Shown: in pieces, positions 43,862 through 52,537 of the stretch
How positions within the stretch are numbered: the stretch's first letter is position 1
Layout: each line of letters opens with the position of its first letter
Source of the DNA: Synechococcus sp. WH 8101
GTDB lineage: Bacteria > Cyanobacteriota > Cyanobacteriia > PCC-6307 > Cyanobiaceae
DNA: 64,000 nt
Reading direction: 5' to 3'
Assembly (NCBI RefSeq): GCF_004209775.1
Contig: NZ_CP035914.1
Coordinates: 248,001 to 312,000, forward strand
Position numbers and translations under genes: made by a program
The notes under the pieces: model-generated
Told to the model about the DNA's origin: nothing
Database searches by the model: none
What the model saw: the letters and a program-made list of their open reading frames with translations, nothing else

Positions 43862-43881
43862 GGCGCTCCTGAGGTTGTTGC

Positions 43882-45810
43882 ATGCGCCCCACCTGGGACT
43901 CCTTCTGGCATGGTTCGCCGGCCGCATCGGCGTTGCTCGAACCCCTGAATCCCTCCTCGGTGCAGCGCAACTTTCTCTGCGGTCTTTCGCCTTTCGATGC
44001 CCCGGCCATCGGTTTGGAGCTTTCCAAACGGGGCCTGCGTCGCCGCCCCCACATGGCGGCCCTGATCCTCAGCAACCGACTCCAGCGCTGGCAATCCATC
44101 CTCGCGCCGTTTCTCGATGGCGCCGGCCGTTGTTCCGGAGGACTCTCGCCCCGGGATCTGCAGGGCCTGTTCGAGCCGATTGCGGGCCTTCAGGCGGAGA
44201 CCTGGCTGGAATTCACCGAGGCTCCCCGCGTCCGCGTCGGCCAGCCGTTTCTGCTGTTCCGTCGCCTCGCCGATTCCATGCCTCAGGCGAGGGTGGGCGT
44301 ATGGCTTCAGCGCTGGCATGCCGGCCTCGCCCCAGCGCTGCGTTCCAGGCTGCCTCTGCCCTCCGGTGATTGGTGGGCCGATCTGGCTCCGCTGTCGCTT
44401 GGATCCCTCGATCAGGTGGGGGTGGATCTCCATCCCGGCCGAGAGGAATGGCGGTTGCTGTTCGCCGTGCCATCGCCCCAGGCTCTGTTGCAGCAGTTGG
44501 ATCTGGCGCCGCTGCTCCGGGAGGCGTTGCAGGGGTTTCCACTGGCTCTGGCGCTCGGTAGTCGCCAACGGTTTCGGGATCGCTACGCCCTCGAGGTGTT
44601 TCCCCTCTATCGCCTGCAGCACACGATCACCGGTCATCCGGGGCCGATTCCCACGGGCTCTGAGCAGTGGCCGCGATGGCCAGCCCATCCGGCCCTCCTT
44701 TCGGCTCGAAAGCTCGACGCGCTCGCCAAGCTCGGGCTGTATCACCCATCCCTCTCCTGTGGTTCCCGGAGGGTTGCGCTCCGGGGCGGACTCAGTCATC
44801 AGAAACTGGTGTTTGAGGCCTCCGCGTTGGTTGACCACAAGGCCTACATGGGGGCGATGGTCAGTGCTCCCATCGCAACGAGCTGGGATCACGCCCTCGC
44901 CTGGTTGGCCCAGGCCGATCAGGGCTGGGGTGGCTTTGCTCTGCGTCCGGGATTGTCGGATCAGTGGGTGCCTCTGGCCTGTCTCACTCTGCTGGCTGAC
45001 TGGCGAGAGCATGCCCGCCTGAAGGCGGCCTATACCCGTCAGCAGCGTGCGCTGGAGTCTCTTCTCGAATGTCCCCGTCCGGTGGGTTACAACCGCCACA
45101 CGCCCGTGGATGGCGACAGTTCGATCTGGCTGCGCCGCTGTCTGCTCGCTCTCGACCGCGCCTCATCTCCAGAGTTGGATCACTGGCTCGAGCAGATCTG
45201 GCGAGCGGATGAGGGAGTGCGCACTTATCCCGACCCTGGCCCGATCGCGGCCTTCATTCAGCGACCCGTGGCTCAACTCAAGGGATGGTGTGCTCCTCAC
45301 GACTGTGTGCTGGCCAATCTCGCCAGCGACCCGGGCCTCCCCCATGCGGCTGAGGCACTCCAGCTTCTGCGTCAGCGTCTCGATCAGGGCCTGTTCCGCA
45401 GCACCTGGTGGCCCCATGACGGCCTGATGCTCAGCCTGCTGCCGCGCGGCTGCTTGCCGCGTTTGCTGGTGCGGAGTATTCAGGCTCAGACGCTCACGCC
45501 TGCCGTGCGAGCGGCGATGCCCGAAGAGGCGGCGGAGCGCCTCGAACGCTTTGCTCAAGCGCTGTTTCTGCTGCGTCACGGCACCACCCCTGAGCAGCAC
45601 CTGGCCAGTGAGAAGTTGGATCGACTGATCACCGCACCGGACGCCTTTCAGTCGTTGCTGGTGATGCAGCTTCCCGATCCGAACATTGTGGATCCGGCGA
45701 ATCAGGCCAACTGGCGCTGGGCTGGTGACCGGGAAGGGGGCCTGGCCCCTGACCCCCATGGCTATCTCGCTGCTGCGTTGTTGCTGAGCGCTCAGGTGCG
45801 ATCCAAATAA
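43882..45810 (+). CDS. Unknown protein with alpha/alpha-toroid (prenyltransferase/squalene-cyclase-like) C-terminal half
   Basis: A 642-residue protein. The N-terminal about 330 residues match no family I can name; they contain alternating strand/helix blocks such as GVDLHPGREEWRLLFAV and HQKLVFEASALVDHKAYMGA. The C-terminal half has repeats like those of terpenoid-cyclase/protein-prenyltransferase toroids: WGGFALRPGLSDQWVPLACL (about residue 349), GYNRHTPVDGDSSIWLRRCL (about 402), GVRTYPDPGPIAAFI, GWCAPHDCVLANLA (about 468) and TWWPHDGLMLSLL (about 507). His/Cys in GWCAPHDC and Asp in VDGDSS could be catalytic or metal-binding. No signal peptide is seen. It overlaps the convergent Nif11-like gene by 19 bases. 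Confidence 0.6.
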   Translation: MRPTWDSFWHGSPAASALLEPLNPSSVQRNFLCGLSPFDAPAIGLELSKRGLRRRPHMAALILSNRLQRWQSILAPFLDGAGRCSGGLSPRDLQGLFEPIAGLQAETWLEFTEAPRVRVGQPFLLFRRLADSMPQARVGVWLQRWHAGLAPALRSRLPLPSGDWWADLAPLSLGSLDQVGVDLHPGREEWRLLFAVPSPQALLQQLDLAPLLREALQGFPLALALGSRQRFRDRYALEVFPLYRLQHTITGHPGPIPTGSEQWPRWPAHPALLSARKLDALAKLGLYHPSLSCGSRRVALRGGLSHQKLVFEASALVDHKAYMGAMVSAPIATSWDHALAWLAQADQGWGGFALRPGLSDQWVPLACLTLLADWREHARLKAAYTRQQRALESLLECPRPVGYNRHTPVDGDSSIWLRRCLLALDRASSPELDHWLEQIWRADEGVRTYPDPGPIAAFIQRPVAQLKGWCAPHDCVLANLASDPGLPHAAEALQLLRQRLDQGLFRSTWWPHDGLMLSLLPRGCLPRLLVRSIQAQTLTPAVRAAMPEEAAERLERFAQALFLLRHGTTPEQHLASEKLDRLITAPDAFQSLLVMQLPDPNIVDPANQANWRWAGDREGGLAPDPHGYLAAALLLSAQVRSK

Positions 45811-46055
45811 GCCTGGAAGTCGTTCATGCCGAAGAGGTCGTCGATGCCGCCCTCCACCAGTAGATCGAGGTCGTCGTCGCTCATCGCCAGGATCTGCTCC
45901 GCCTGGGCGCGAAGCAGATCGGCCGCCCTCACCTGAAATCCCTTGTCCCTGGCCAGGCTCAGCACCCCTTGGAGGTCGAGGCTGCTGAGCTGGTCCTGCA
46001 GGTCCGGGTTGCTGTCGATGCTGTTGAGAAAAGCCTCGAGATCTTGGCTGGCCAT
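45792..46055 (-). CDS. Nif11-leader-like small protein, possible RiPP precursor
   Basis: 87 residues: MASQDLEAFLNSIDSNPDLQ, a helix with VLSLARDKGF, then AADLLRAQAEQILAMSDDDL ending LLVEGG at residues 69-70. This follows the Nif11 leader pattern (LxxFL, D-x-x-LQxxL, A-x-x-x-GF, LSD-x-x-L-x-x-x-GG). After the GG lies a 17-residue segment IDDLFGMNDFQAYLDRT that would be the core peptide. It has no Cys or Ser and only one Thr, so lanthionine chemistry is unlikely. It may be a standalone Nif11 protein. Its promoter region (46056-46126) is shared with the divergent glycosyltransferase. Confidence 0.68.
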   Translation of the reverse strand: MASQDLEAFLNSIDSNPDLQDQLSSLDLQGVLSLARDKGFQVRAADLLRAQAEQILAMSDDDLDLLVEGGIDDLFGMNDFQAYLDRT

Positions 46056-46126
46056 GGGAAGGCAGGTGGGCGCTCTGGTCTGAATCCTGTCATCAGTGCG
46101 ATTGGCGCCCCATAGGATCGAGCCAC

Positions 46127-47011
46127 ATGGCTGAAAGCAACGTGCATCTCCACTTTCTGATCCCTTGTTACGGCGGTCAGATCTCGGAAGTCACCTTCAC
46201 CAGCTTTGTGCGTTTCATCGCCAGGGCACCGCAGTGGGGACTCGAGTGGAGCCTGGACACGTTGGTGAATGAAAGTCTGATTCCCCGTGGCCGGAATGCG
46301 CTGGTGGCCAGGGCGATGAACAATCCCCGGGCGACCCACCTGATGTTTGTGGATGCCGATATCGGCTTCGACCCTGAATACATCCTGATGCTGCTTCAGG
46401 AGGATGTCGATGTGATCGGGGGCGGCTACCCCAAAAAAAGTCTGCCGATCGATTACGTGATCAATCCGCTCCCTGATGGCGAGGTGGATGACACCAAAGC
46501 GGAGGTGGAGCGGATCGGCACCGGTTTCCTGCTGCTGAAGCGTGACGTGTTCACACGGATGGCGGAAGCGATGCCGGAGCTCCGTTACACGGACGACTGT
46601 GGCCTCGATCCCTCCATCAACACCCATCTCCATGCCTTCTTCGAGTGCGGGCTGTTCGGTGAAAAAGTGTTCATGAGTGAAGACTGGCTCTTCTGCAATC
46701 GCTGGCGCTCCCTTGGGGGCAGGATCTTTATCTCCAAGCGTTTTGCCCTCACCCACGTGGGCAGCTATGCCTTTTCGGAGGCCTCGCAGGCGGCTTTGTT
46801 ATCGCGCCTGAGTTCCCAGATGGCAGTCAATCCGGCCTCGGCCGGTTCGGTGGCAGCGACTGCCGTTGTCGACCAGCCGGTGAAAGACGCGAAACCCGGC
46901 AAAGCAGCCAAAACCAGCAAAACCAGCAAAACCACCGCCAAAACCACTTCCAAAACCACGGCTGCGGCCCGGCGTCGCACCAAGCCGGCCGACAGCCGCC
47001 CGGCAGACTGA
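46127..47011 (+). CDS. Glycosyltransferase-like (GT-A) protein with Lys/Thr-rich tail
   Basis: 294 residues. The N-terminus [19 protein letters not shown] resembles the first GT2 strand. [20 protein letters not shown] supplies the DxD donor/metal motif, and [17 protein letters not shown] the acceptor-side Glu-Asp. [16 protein letters not shown] is the strand before it. From about residue 244 the sequence becomes a low-complexity basic tail with repeated Lys-Thr-Ser-Lys-Thr units ending [13 protein letters not shown], coded by an imperfect AAAACCAGC repeat. The tail may bind nucleic acid, polyanionic glycan or membrane. Function is inferred from fold only. hisS follows 26 bases later. Confidence 0.7.
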   Translation: MAESNVHLHFLIPCYGGQISEVTFTSFVRFIARAPQWGLEWSLDTLVNESLIPRGRNALVARAMNNPRATHLMFVDADIGFDPEYILMLLQEDVDVIGGGYPKKSLPIDYVINPLPDGEVDDTKAEVERIGTGFLLLKRDVFTRMAEAMPELRYTDDCGLDPSINTHLHAFFECGLFGEKVFMSEDWLFCNRWRSLGGRIFISKRFALTHVGSYAFSEASQAALLSRLSSQMAVNPASAGSVAATAVVDQPVKDAKPGKAAKTSKTSKTTAKTTSKTTAAARRRTKPADSRPAD

Positions 47012-47037
47012 GCGCCGGTTTGTCGCTCAGCCCTTCC

Positions 47038-48336
47038 ATGACGCAACTGCAAAGCCTGCGCGGCATGGTGGATCTGCTCCCGGAGCAGACCCGGCGCTGG
47101 CAGGCGGTGGAGGCTGTAGTTCGGGCTCAGATGCAGCGGTGGTGCTGTGAAGAGATTCGAACGCCCCTCCTCGAAGTCACCGAATTGTTTGCCCGCGGCA
47201 TCGGCGAGGGCACCGATGTGGTGGGCAAGGAGATGTATTCCTTCATCGATCGGGGTGATCGCTCCTGCACGCTTCGGCCGGAGGGAACGGCCTCCGTTGT
47301 GCGCGCGGCCCTGCAGAACGGCCTCCTCGCCCAGGGGGTGCAACGCCTGTGGTACGGCGGCCCGATGTTCCGCTACGAGCGTCCCCAGGCTGGCCGACAA
47401 CGCCAGTTTCACCAGATCGGGGTCGAATGGCTCGGCGTCTCCACAGCCGCCAGCGATGCCGAGGTGATCGCCCTTGCCTGGGATCTCCTCGCGGAACTGG
47501 GCGTGACGGGTCTGGCCCTGGAGGTCAACAGCCTGGGCACTCCGGAAGACCGGAAGCTTTATCGCAGCAGGCTGGTGGCCTGGCTGGAGGAGCGAAGCCA
47601 CGCCCTCGATTCCGACGCTCAGCAGCGGTTGCAGACCAATCCCTTACGCATTCTCGACAGCAAACACCCCCAGACCAGGGCGTTGCTGCAGGACGCTCCC
47701 ACCCTCGAGCAGAGCCTTGCTCCGTCCAGCCGGGCTCGCTTTGATGCCGTGCTCGAGGCGTTGCAGGATCTGGCGATTCCTGTGCAGCCCAACCCCCATC
47801 TGGTGCGTGGTCTGGACTACTACGGTCACACCGCCTTTGAAATCACCAGCAACCAGCTGGGTGCCCAGGCCACCGTGTGTGGAGGCGGTCGTTACGACGG
47901 CTTGGTGCAGCAGTTGGGTGGCCCGCCGACACCGGCCATCGGCTGGGCCCTCGGCATGGAGCGCCTTTTGTTGGTGCTCGAGGCGGCGGCCCAGGTTGAT
48001 CCAGCTGGCCGAGCTGCTCAATTGGTGCGTGTCCAGGGGCCAGTGGCTTACGTGGTGCATCGCGGCGAGGCGGCGGCTCGCCAAGCTCTGCTGCTTTCTC
48101 GCGGTTTGCGTCAGCGCGGTGTGGCCGTGGAGCAGGATGCCTCCGGATCGGCGTTTGCCAAGCAGTTCAAACGGGCTGATCGCAGCGGCGCTGACTGGGC
48201 GCTCGTGTTGGGTGATGCCGAAGTGGAACGGGGCGTTGTGAAGCTCAAGCCCCTCCAGGCTGATGTCGGCGAGATGGCCCAGGAGGAGCTGCCGGTGGCC
48301 GATCTCGATCGACTCGCCCTTTGCCTTGGCCATTGA
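47038..48336 (+). CDS. hisS: Histidyl-tRNA synthetase
   Basis: Class II aminoacyl-tRNA synthetase that charges tRNA-His. Motif 2 appears as [36 protein letters not shown] is the ATP/acceptor region, [12 protein letters not shown] and [14 protein letters not shown] are the histidine-specific motifs, and [14 protein letters not shown] is motif 3. The C-terminal anticodon-binding domain follows (about residues 330-420). The ATG at 47038 ([20 protein letters not shown]) is preferred over an in-frame TTG at 47020. Length is 432 residues, normal. Two bases after its stop the next gene begins. Confidence 0.96.
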   Translation: MTQLQSLRGMVDLLPEQTRRWQAVEAVVRAQMQRWCCEEIRTPLLEVTELFARGIGEGTDVVGKEMYSFIDRGDRSCTLRPEGTASVVRAALQNGLLAQGVQRLWYGGPMFRYERPQAGRQRQFHQIGVEWLGVSTAASDAEVIALAWDLLAELGVTGLALEVNSLGTPEDRKLYRSRLVAWLEERSHALDSDAQQRLQTNPLRILDSKHPQTRALLQDAPTLEQSLAPSSRARFDAVLEALQDLAIPVQPNPHLVRGLDYYGHTAFEITSNQLGAQATVCGGGRYDGLVQQLGGPPTPAIGWALGMERLLLVLEAAAQVDPAGRAAQLVRVQGPVAYVVHRGEAAARQALLLSRGLRQRGVAVEQDASGSAFAKQFKRADRSGADWALVLGDAEVERGVVKLKPLQADVGEMAQEELPVADLDRLALCLGH

Positions 48337-48338
48337 GT

Positions 48339-49235
48339 ATGCAGAAAGCTCAGAAGCCTCCCTCAGACCTGCACCGCGCCGCGATCGGGCCCAAGGGAGC
48401 GGCGGCGGTGACGCCTTATCACCGCGAACCGCTCGAGTGGCTGGCGCGTTGTCATCGCAGCTGTGTGGAGCAGCGGGGTGGCTGGGCTCTGCGTCACGTG
48501 ATGGTGGCTGACGGGCATCCGCGCGATGAGGTGGATGCCTGGGAAGTGGAGCACATTCGCTTGCCCCGGGCCCATGCCGACAACGGCAACACCCCACGCT
48601 GCCTCGGTGCGATTTCCGCGATCAATCAGGGCTACTGGCCGATCCTGTTTCTCGATGCCGACAACTGGTATCAGCCCTGGCATCTCGACAGCGTGGTCGC
48701 CTTGCGTCACCGCCATCCTGTTGCTGATGTGCTGGCGATGGGTCGTCAGTGCGTGCTCCCCGACGGCACTCCCATCCCCGGCCTGCCCGACGAGGATCTC
48801 GAGCATCGCCATGTCGACACGTCCTGCTACGTGTTCTATCCCTCCGCTTTTCGTGCCCTTCCCCTGTGGGGGATGATGCCTCCGGCTCTCGGCCCTGTGT
48901 GCGACCGTTTCATGTTGGGATCACTTCACGAGCTCGGCCTCGTGATCGCCGGCACCCATCACCCAAGTGTCGTGTTCACCACCCACTACAGCTGGGGCTA
49001 TCAGGCTCTGGGTCAGCCTGTTCCCGGCGACGTGCATGACGTTGACTGGAAGCGGGTGAATGCCGGCTTTGATCCGGTCGAAGTGTTTCGCCGCACCGGC
49101 CTCTCCGTTCAGCTCACGCGGCCGTCGGTCGGTGCGCCTCTGCAGGCGTCCTCCCAGGGATCAAGCGTCAGTGGTCCTCCCCTGGATGCCGCCATGACAA
49201 AGCCAACAATGATGACCCCGCGCCCCACGGCATGA
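48339..49235 (+). CDS. Glycosyltransferase family 2-like protein
   Basis: About 298 residues from ATG 48339. AVTPYHREPLEWLARCHRSC, GWALRHVMVADG, RGDNGNTPR-like spacing (HADNGNTPRC) and PILFLDADNWYQPWHLDSV show the GT-A fold with its DxD-type DADN. DTSCYVFYPSAFRALPLWG fits the acceptor side. A Ser/Pro/Thr-rich tail ends the protein. The donor is probably a UDP sugar, since UDP-glucose dehydrogenase and an epimerase follow, overlapping by ATGA. An in-frame TTG at 48321 inside hisS was rejected as start. Confidence 0.72.
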   Translation: MQKAQKPPSDLHRAAIGPKGAAAVTPYHREPLEWLARCHRSCVEQRGGWALRHVMVADGHPRDEVDAWEVEHIRLPRAHADNGNTPRCLGAISAINQGYWPILFLDADNWYQPWHLDSVVALRHRHPVADVLAMGRQCVLPDGTPIPGLPDEDLEHRHVDTSCYVFYPSAFRALPLWGMMPPALGPVCDRFMLGSLHELGLVIAGTHHPSVVFTTHYSWGYQALGQPVPGDVHDVDWKRVNAGFDPVEVFRRTGLSVQLTRPSVGAPLQASSQGSSVSGPPLDAAMTKPTMMTPRPTA

Positions 49236-50668
49236 CACCTCCTTTGATCCGCACCATCTGCTGCATCGGCGCCGGCTATGTGGGCGGTCCGACGATGGCG
49301 GTGATCGCCGATCGCTGCCCGGCTGTGCAGGTGACGGTGGTGGACATCAACCAGGCCCGCATCGATGCCTGGAACGCCGAGGATCTCAGCAAGCTGCCGG
49401 TGTATGAGCCGGGGTTGGATGCGGTGGTGGCCCGGGCCCGCGGTCGCAATCTCCACTTCTCCACCGCCGTGGAAGAGCAGATCGCCGCAGCCGACATGGT
49501 GTTCATCTCCGTGAACACCCCCACCAAAACGAAGGGGCTCGGGGCCGGTCAGGCCAGTGACCTGCGTTGGGTCGAGGCCTGCGCCCGCAGCGTCGCCAAA
49601 GCCGCCACTGGTCACACAATCGTGGTGGAGAAAAGCACCCTGCCGGTGCGCACCGCCGAGGCGGTCCAGTCGATCCTTGCTGCTGCCGACCCCAACGGCG
49701 GCGCGCGTAGTTTCTCTGTGCTTTCCAATCCGGAGTTTCTGGCGGAGGGCACCGCCATTCGCGATCTGGAGGCGCCCGATCGGGTGTTGATCGGCGGTGA
49801 GGATCCTGCTGCGATCGAAGCCCTCGCCGCCATCTACGCCAGCTGGGTGCCCGATGAGCGGATTCTGCGCACCAATCTCTGGAGCAGTGAGCTGTCCAAG
49901 CTCACCGCCAACGCCTTTCTGGCGCAGCGGATCAGCTCGATCAACAGCATTGCCGCCTTCTGTGAAGCCACCGGCGCCGATGTGCGGGAAGTGGCGCGGG
50001 CGATCGGTACCGACAGTCGCATTGGCCCGAAGTTTCTCCAGGCGGGGCCGGGGTTCGGCGGCAGCTGTTTCCAGAAAGACATTCTCAATCTGGTGTATCT
50101 CTGCCGCCATTTCGGTCTGCCCGAGGTGGCCGACTACTGGGAGTCGGTGGTGCAGCTCAACACCTGGCATCAGCACCGCATCGCCAAGCTGGTGGTGCAG
50201 AAGCTGTTCGGCACCGTGACCGGTAAACGGCTGGCGATCCTGGGGTTCGCCTTCAAGGCCGACACCAACGACACCCGCGAGGCGCCGGCGATCCGCATCT
50301 GCCGTGATCTGCTCGAGGAGGGGGCCCAGCTGGCGATCCATGACCCGAAGGTGGAACCGGATCAGATTGAGCGCGACCTGCGTTTGCCTGCCAGTGAGGC
50401 ACCCGATGCGGAGGCGGGCCCCACCCGGGCGGCCCTGAGCGGTGAGGGAACCTGGTGGAGCAGTGCTGCGGTGGAGGATGCCTTGGCGGGCGCCGATGCG
50501 GTGTTGATTCTCACCGAATGGCAGCACTACCGCTCACTCGATTGGGCGGCCCTGGCACCGCTGATGCGTCAGCCCGCCTGGGTTTTTGATGCCCGCTCGG
50601 TGGTGGATCCGGCGGCAGTGGCCGCGGCGGGTCTGAAGTTCTGGCGCATCGGCGAGGGCCAGGCATGA
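49232..50668 (+). CDS. ugd: UDP-glucose 6-dehydrogenase
   Basis: Oxidises UDP-glucose to UDP-glucuronate with two NAD. The N-terminal Rossmann ICCIGAGYVGGPTMAVIA, MVFISVNTPTKTKG, VEKSTLPVRTAE, LSNPEFLAEGTAIRDL, and the catalytic Cys near residue 279 in GFGGSCFQKDILNL are all present. The C-terminal domain has LGFAFKADTNDTREAPA and HDPKVEPD. The length of 478 residues suits the animal-type UGD subfamily, which has the longer form. It is translationally coupled to both neighbours (ATGA overlaps at 49232 and 50665), forming a UDP-uronic-acid supply module. Confidence 0.95.
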   Translation: MTPPLIRTICCIGAGYVGGPTMAVIADRCPAVQVTVVDINQARIDAWNAEDLSKLPVYEPGLDAVVARARGRNLHFSTAVEEQIAAADMVFISVNTPTKTKGLGAGQASDLRWVEACARSVAKAATGHTIVVEKSTLPVRTAEAVQSILAAADPNGGARSFSVLSNPEFLAEGTAIRDLEAPDRVLIGGEDPAAIEALAAIYASWVPDERILRTNLWSSELSKLTANAFLAQRISSINSIAAFCEATGADVREVARAIGTDSRIGPKFLQAGPGFGGSCFQKDILNLVYLCRHFGLPEVADYWESVVQLNTWHQHRIAKLVVQKLFGTVTGKRLAILGFAFKADTNDTREAPAIRICRDLLEEGAQLAIHDPKVEPDQIERDLRLPASEAPDAEAGPTRAALSGEGTWWSSAAVEDALAGADAVLILTEWQHYRSLDWAALAPLMRQPAWVFDARSVVDPAAVAAAGLKFWRIGEGQA

Positions 50669-51717
50669 GTCATGAGCGTTCCAGGCCGGTGCTGGTCACC
50701 GGTGCGGCCGGCTTCATCGGCGCGGCCCTGTGTCAGCGCCTGCTGGAGCGCGGTGATCGGGTGATCGGCATCGACAATCTCAACAGCTACTACGACCCGG
50801 CCCTCAAGCGGGCCCGTCTGGCTCAATTGGAGGCCGTGGCAGCAGCACCTGGCGCCGGCAGCTGGCGTTTTGTGCCGATCGCTCTTGAGGATGCCGACGC
50901 CCTGATGGCGCTGTTCGCTTCGGAGCGTCCGGCTGTGGTCGTCAATCTCGCCGCCCAGGCCGGGGTGCGGTATTCGCTCGAGAATCCTGCCGCCTACATC
51001 CAGAGCAATCTGGTGGGCTTCGGGCACATCCTTGAGGGCTGCCGCCACCACGAGGTGGAGAACCTGGTGTATGCCTCCAGCAGTTCCGTGTATGGCGGCA
51101 ACCGGAACCTGCCCTTCCACGAGCAGCAACCGGTGAATCACCCGGTGAGCCTTTATGCCGCCAGCAAGAAGGCCAATGAGTTGATGGCCCACACCTACAG
51201 CCACCTCTACGGTCTGCCGGCCACCGGTCTGCGCTTTTTCACGGTCTATGGCCCCTGGGGCCGCCCCGACATGGCACCGATGTTGTTTGCCAAGGCCATC
51301 CTGGCCGGTGAGCCGATCAAGGTGTTCAACCACGGCCGCATGCAGCGGGACTTCACCTACATCGACGACATCGTGGAAGGGGTGTTGCGCTGCTGCGACA
51401 AGCCCGCCACCGCCAATCCCAGCTTCGATCCGCTCGCTCCCGATCCCGCCACGGCGGCAGCGCCCCATCGGGTGTTCAATATCGGCAACAGCGAGCCGAT
51501 TGAGCTGCTGCGCTTCATCGAAGTGATGGAGCAGGCCTTCGGCCGGGAGGCGATCAAAGACTTCCAGCCGATGCAGCCCGGTGATGTGGTCGCCACCGCC
51601 GCCGACACAACGGCCCTGGAGGCTTGGGTGGGGTTCCGCCCTTCCACGCCGATTGCCGAGGGAGTGCAGCGCTTCGCTGAGTGGTATCGGAGCTTTTACA
51701 GCCCCCTTCAGTCGTAG
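50665..51717 (+). CDS. UDP-glucuronate 4-epimerase-like NAD-dependent epimerase
   Basis: 350 residues. VLVTGAAGFIGAALCQRLLE is the NAD-binding site, GIDNLNSYYDPALKRARL the family-specific loop, NLAAQAGVRYSLENP a substrate block, YASSSSVYGGNRNLPF carries the catalytic Ser, and YAASKKANELMAH the Tyr-xxx-Lys. FFTVYGPWGRPDMAP and YIDDIVEGV are typical of UDP-glucuronate 4-epimerases (LspL/GAE type), which make UDP-galacturonate. Placement directly after ugd supports this substrate. The 3' end overlaps the convergent next gene by 10 bases. Confidence 0.88.
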   Translation: MSHERSRPVLVTGAAGFIGAALCQRLLERGDRVIGIDNLNSYYDPALKRARLAQLEAVAAAPGAGSWRFVPIALEDADALMALFASERPAVVVNLAAQAGVRYSLENPAAYIQSNLVGFGHILEGCRHHEVENLVYASSSSVYGGNRNLPFHEQQPVNHPVSLYAASKKANELMAHTYSHLYGLPATGLRFFTVYGPWGRPDMAPMLFAKAILAGEPIKVFNHGRMQRDFTYIDDIVEGVLRCCDKPATANPSFDPLAPDPATAAAPHRVFNIGNSEPIELLRFIEVMEQAFGREAIKDFQPMQPGDVVATAADTTALEAWVGFRPSTPIAEGVQRFAEWYRSFYSPLQS

Positions 51718-52172
51718 AAGCGTTTGCCGTCGACCCTTTTCTGACGATGGCGGCGCGCTTCACGTCGGGTGTATTCGCTCACTGTGGGGTTGGCCGCGAT
51801 CGGATCCACATGGGCGACCTGCTCCCACAGCTCTCGCGGCGCCCAGCGCACGGTGTGCTCCACCCGGTCGTGTTTGGTGATGTGGCACCAGCGGGAAGAG
51901 CCGCATTTGGGGCAGAAGAGCTCTTCCAGCCACTCATTGCTCAGCACCAGAACCGGGTAGGCATTGATGACCAGCTGGGCTCTCTTGGCTGACATTCCAC
52001 GCCGTTGCAGTTCCTCGGCACTGAGCAGGTGGAGGTAGTACTTCTTGCCGTTCCCTTCGATCTTCTGATCGGGATGGGCCGGACAGAACAGTTCCCTGCG
52101 CTTGGGTCGGCGGTTGCGACGGTTCCGGGTTGGCTCGCTCTGATCAGCACATCCCTGAGGGGAAGTGACCAT
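51708..52172 (-). CDS. Conserved cyanobacterial hypothetical protein with zinc-ribbon-like cysteines
   Basis: A 154-residue basic protein. Paired cysteines (LFCPAHPD and LFCPKCGSSRWCHI) suggest a zinc ribbon. The N-terminus is Arg-rich (RNRRNRRPKRREL) and the C-terminus RREARRHRQKRVDGKRFYD is strongly basic, hinting at nucleic-acid binding. I do not recognise a named family. It lies downstream of, and on the same strand as, the psb operon, but is separated from it by the terminator at about 52270. Confidence 0.7.
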   Translation of the reverse strand: MVTSPQGCADQSEPTRNRRNRRPKRRELFCPAHPDQKIEGNGKKYYLHLLSAEELQRRGMSAKRAQLVINAYPVLVLSNEWLEELFCPKCGSSRWCHITKHDRVEHTVRWAPRELWEQVAHVDPIAANPTVSEYTRREARRHRQKRVDGKRFYD

Positions 52173-52265
52173 GGTCAGCTTGCAGCAAAATCCAGCCTAT
52201 GAGGCCGAGGTGACATCGACTCTCCTCTCGCTGAAACCGATCAGGACCTATGCGTCATTGGCATC

Positions 52266-52296
52266 AAAAAACCCCCGGATCCTGGGATTCGGGGGC
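52266..52296 (-). terminator. Rho-independent terminator of the psbEFLJ operon
   Basis: On the minus strand a CCCCCG/CGGGGG stem with a loop of about 12 bases (which can itself pair through CCCAGG-type bases) is followed directly by six T residues. It lies about 30 bases past the psbJ stop, as expected for an operon terminator. Confidence 0.85.
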
Positions 52297-52324
52297 TGAG
52301 ATGTGGGTTCCGATGGGCTGAGGT

Positions 52325-52525
52325 TCAGGCGGAACCGACGCCGGTGTAGGAGCCGTAGAAGAACAGTCCCACCACGAAGATCACGGCCATGCCGCCGGCA
52401 GTGGCCACGAGCCAGAGGGGAAGGGCACCTTCAGTCCAGCGGGAGCGCCAGGCCACCGCAGGGCGACCGTCGGGGAGGCGATCGGGGATGCGACCGTCAG
52501 GCAGGTTGGATTTCTTGCCGCTCAT
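52325..52525 (-). CDS. psbJ: Photosystem II protein J
   Basis: 66 residues. [20 protein letters not shown] is the invariant stromal N-terminal segment of cyanobacterial PsbJ, followed by the single transmembrane helix [20 protein letters not shown] and the end GSYTGVGSA. PsbJ sits next to cytochrome b559 in photosystem II and affects plastoquinone exchange. It is the last gene of psbEFLJ. Confidence 0.97.
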   Translation of the reverse strand: MSGKKSNLPDGRIPDRLPDGRPAVAWRSRWTEGALPLWLVATAGGMAVIFVVGLFFYGSYTGVGSA

Positions 52526-52537
52526 GGGGTCAGTTCC

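Noticed and set aside
43882-45810. LanC-like lanthionine cyclase
   Set aside because: GWCAPHDC superficially resembles a Cys-His zinc site, but the LanC Cys, Cys-His pair and Gly motifs are not in order, and the putative core peptide lacks Cys.
51581-52202. Plus-strand frames over the zinc-ribbon-like gene
   Set aside because: Shadows of the minus-strand 154-residue gene and the epimerase end; no domain or start signal.
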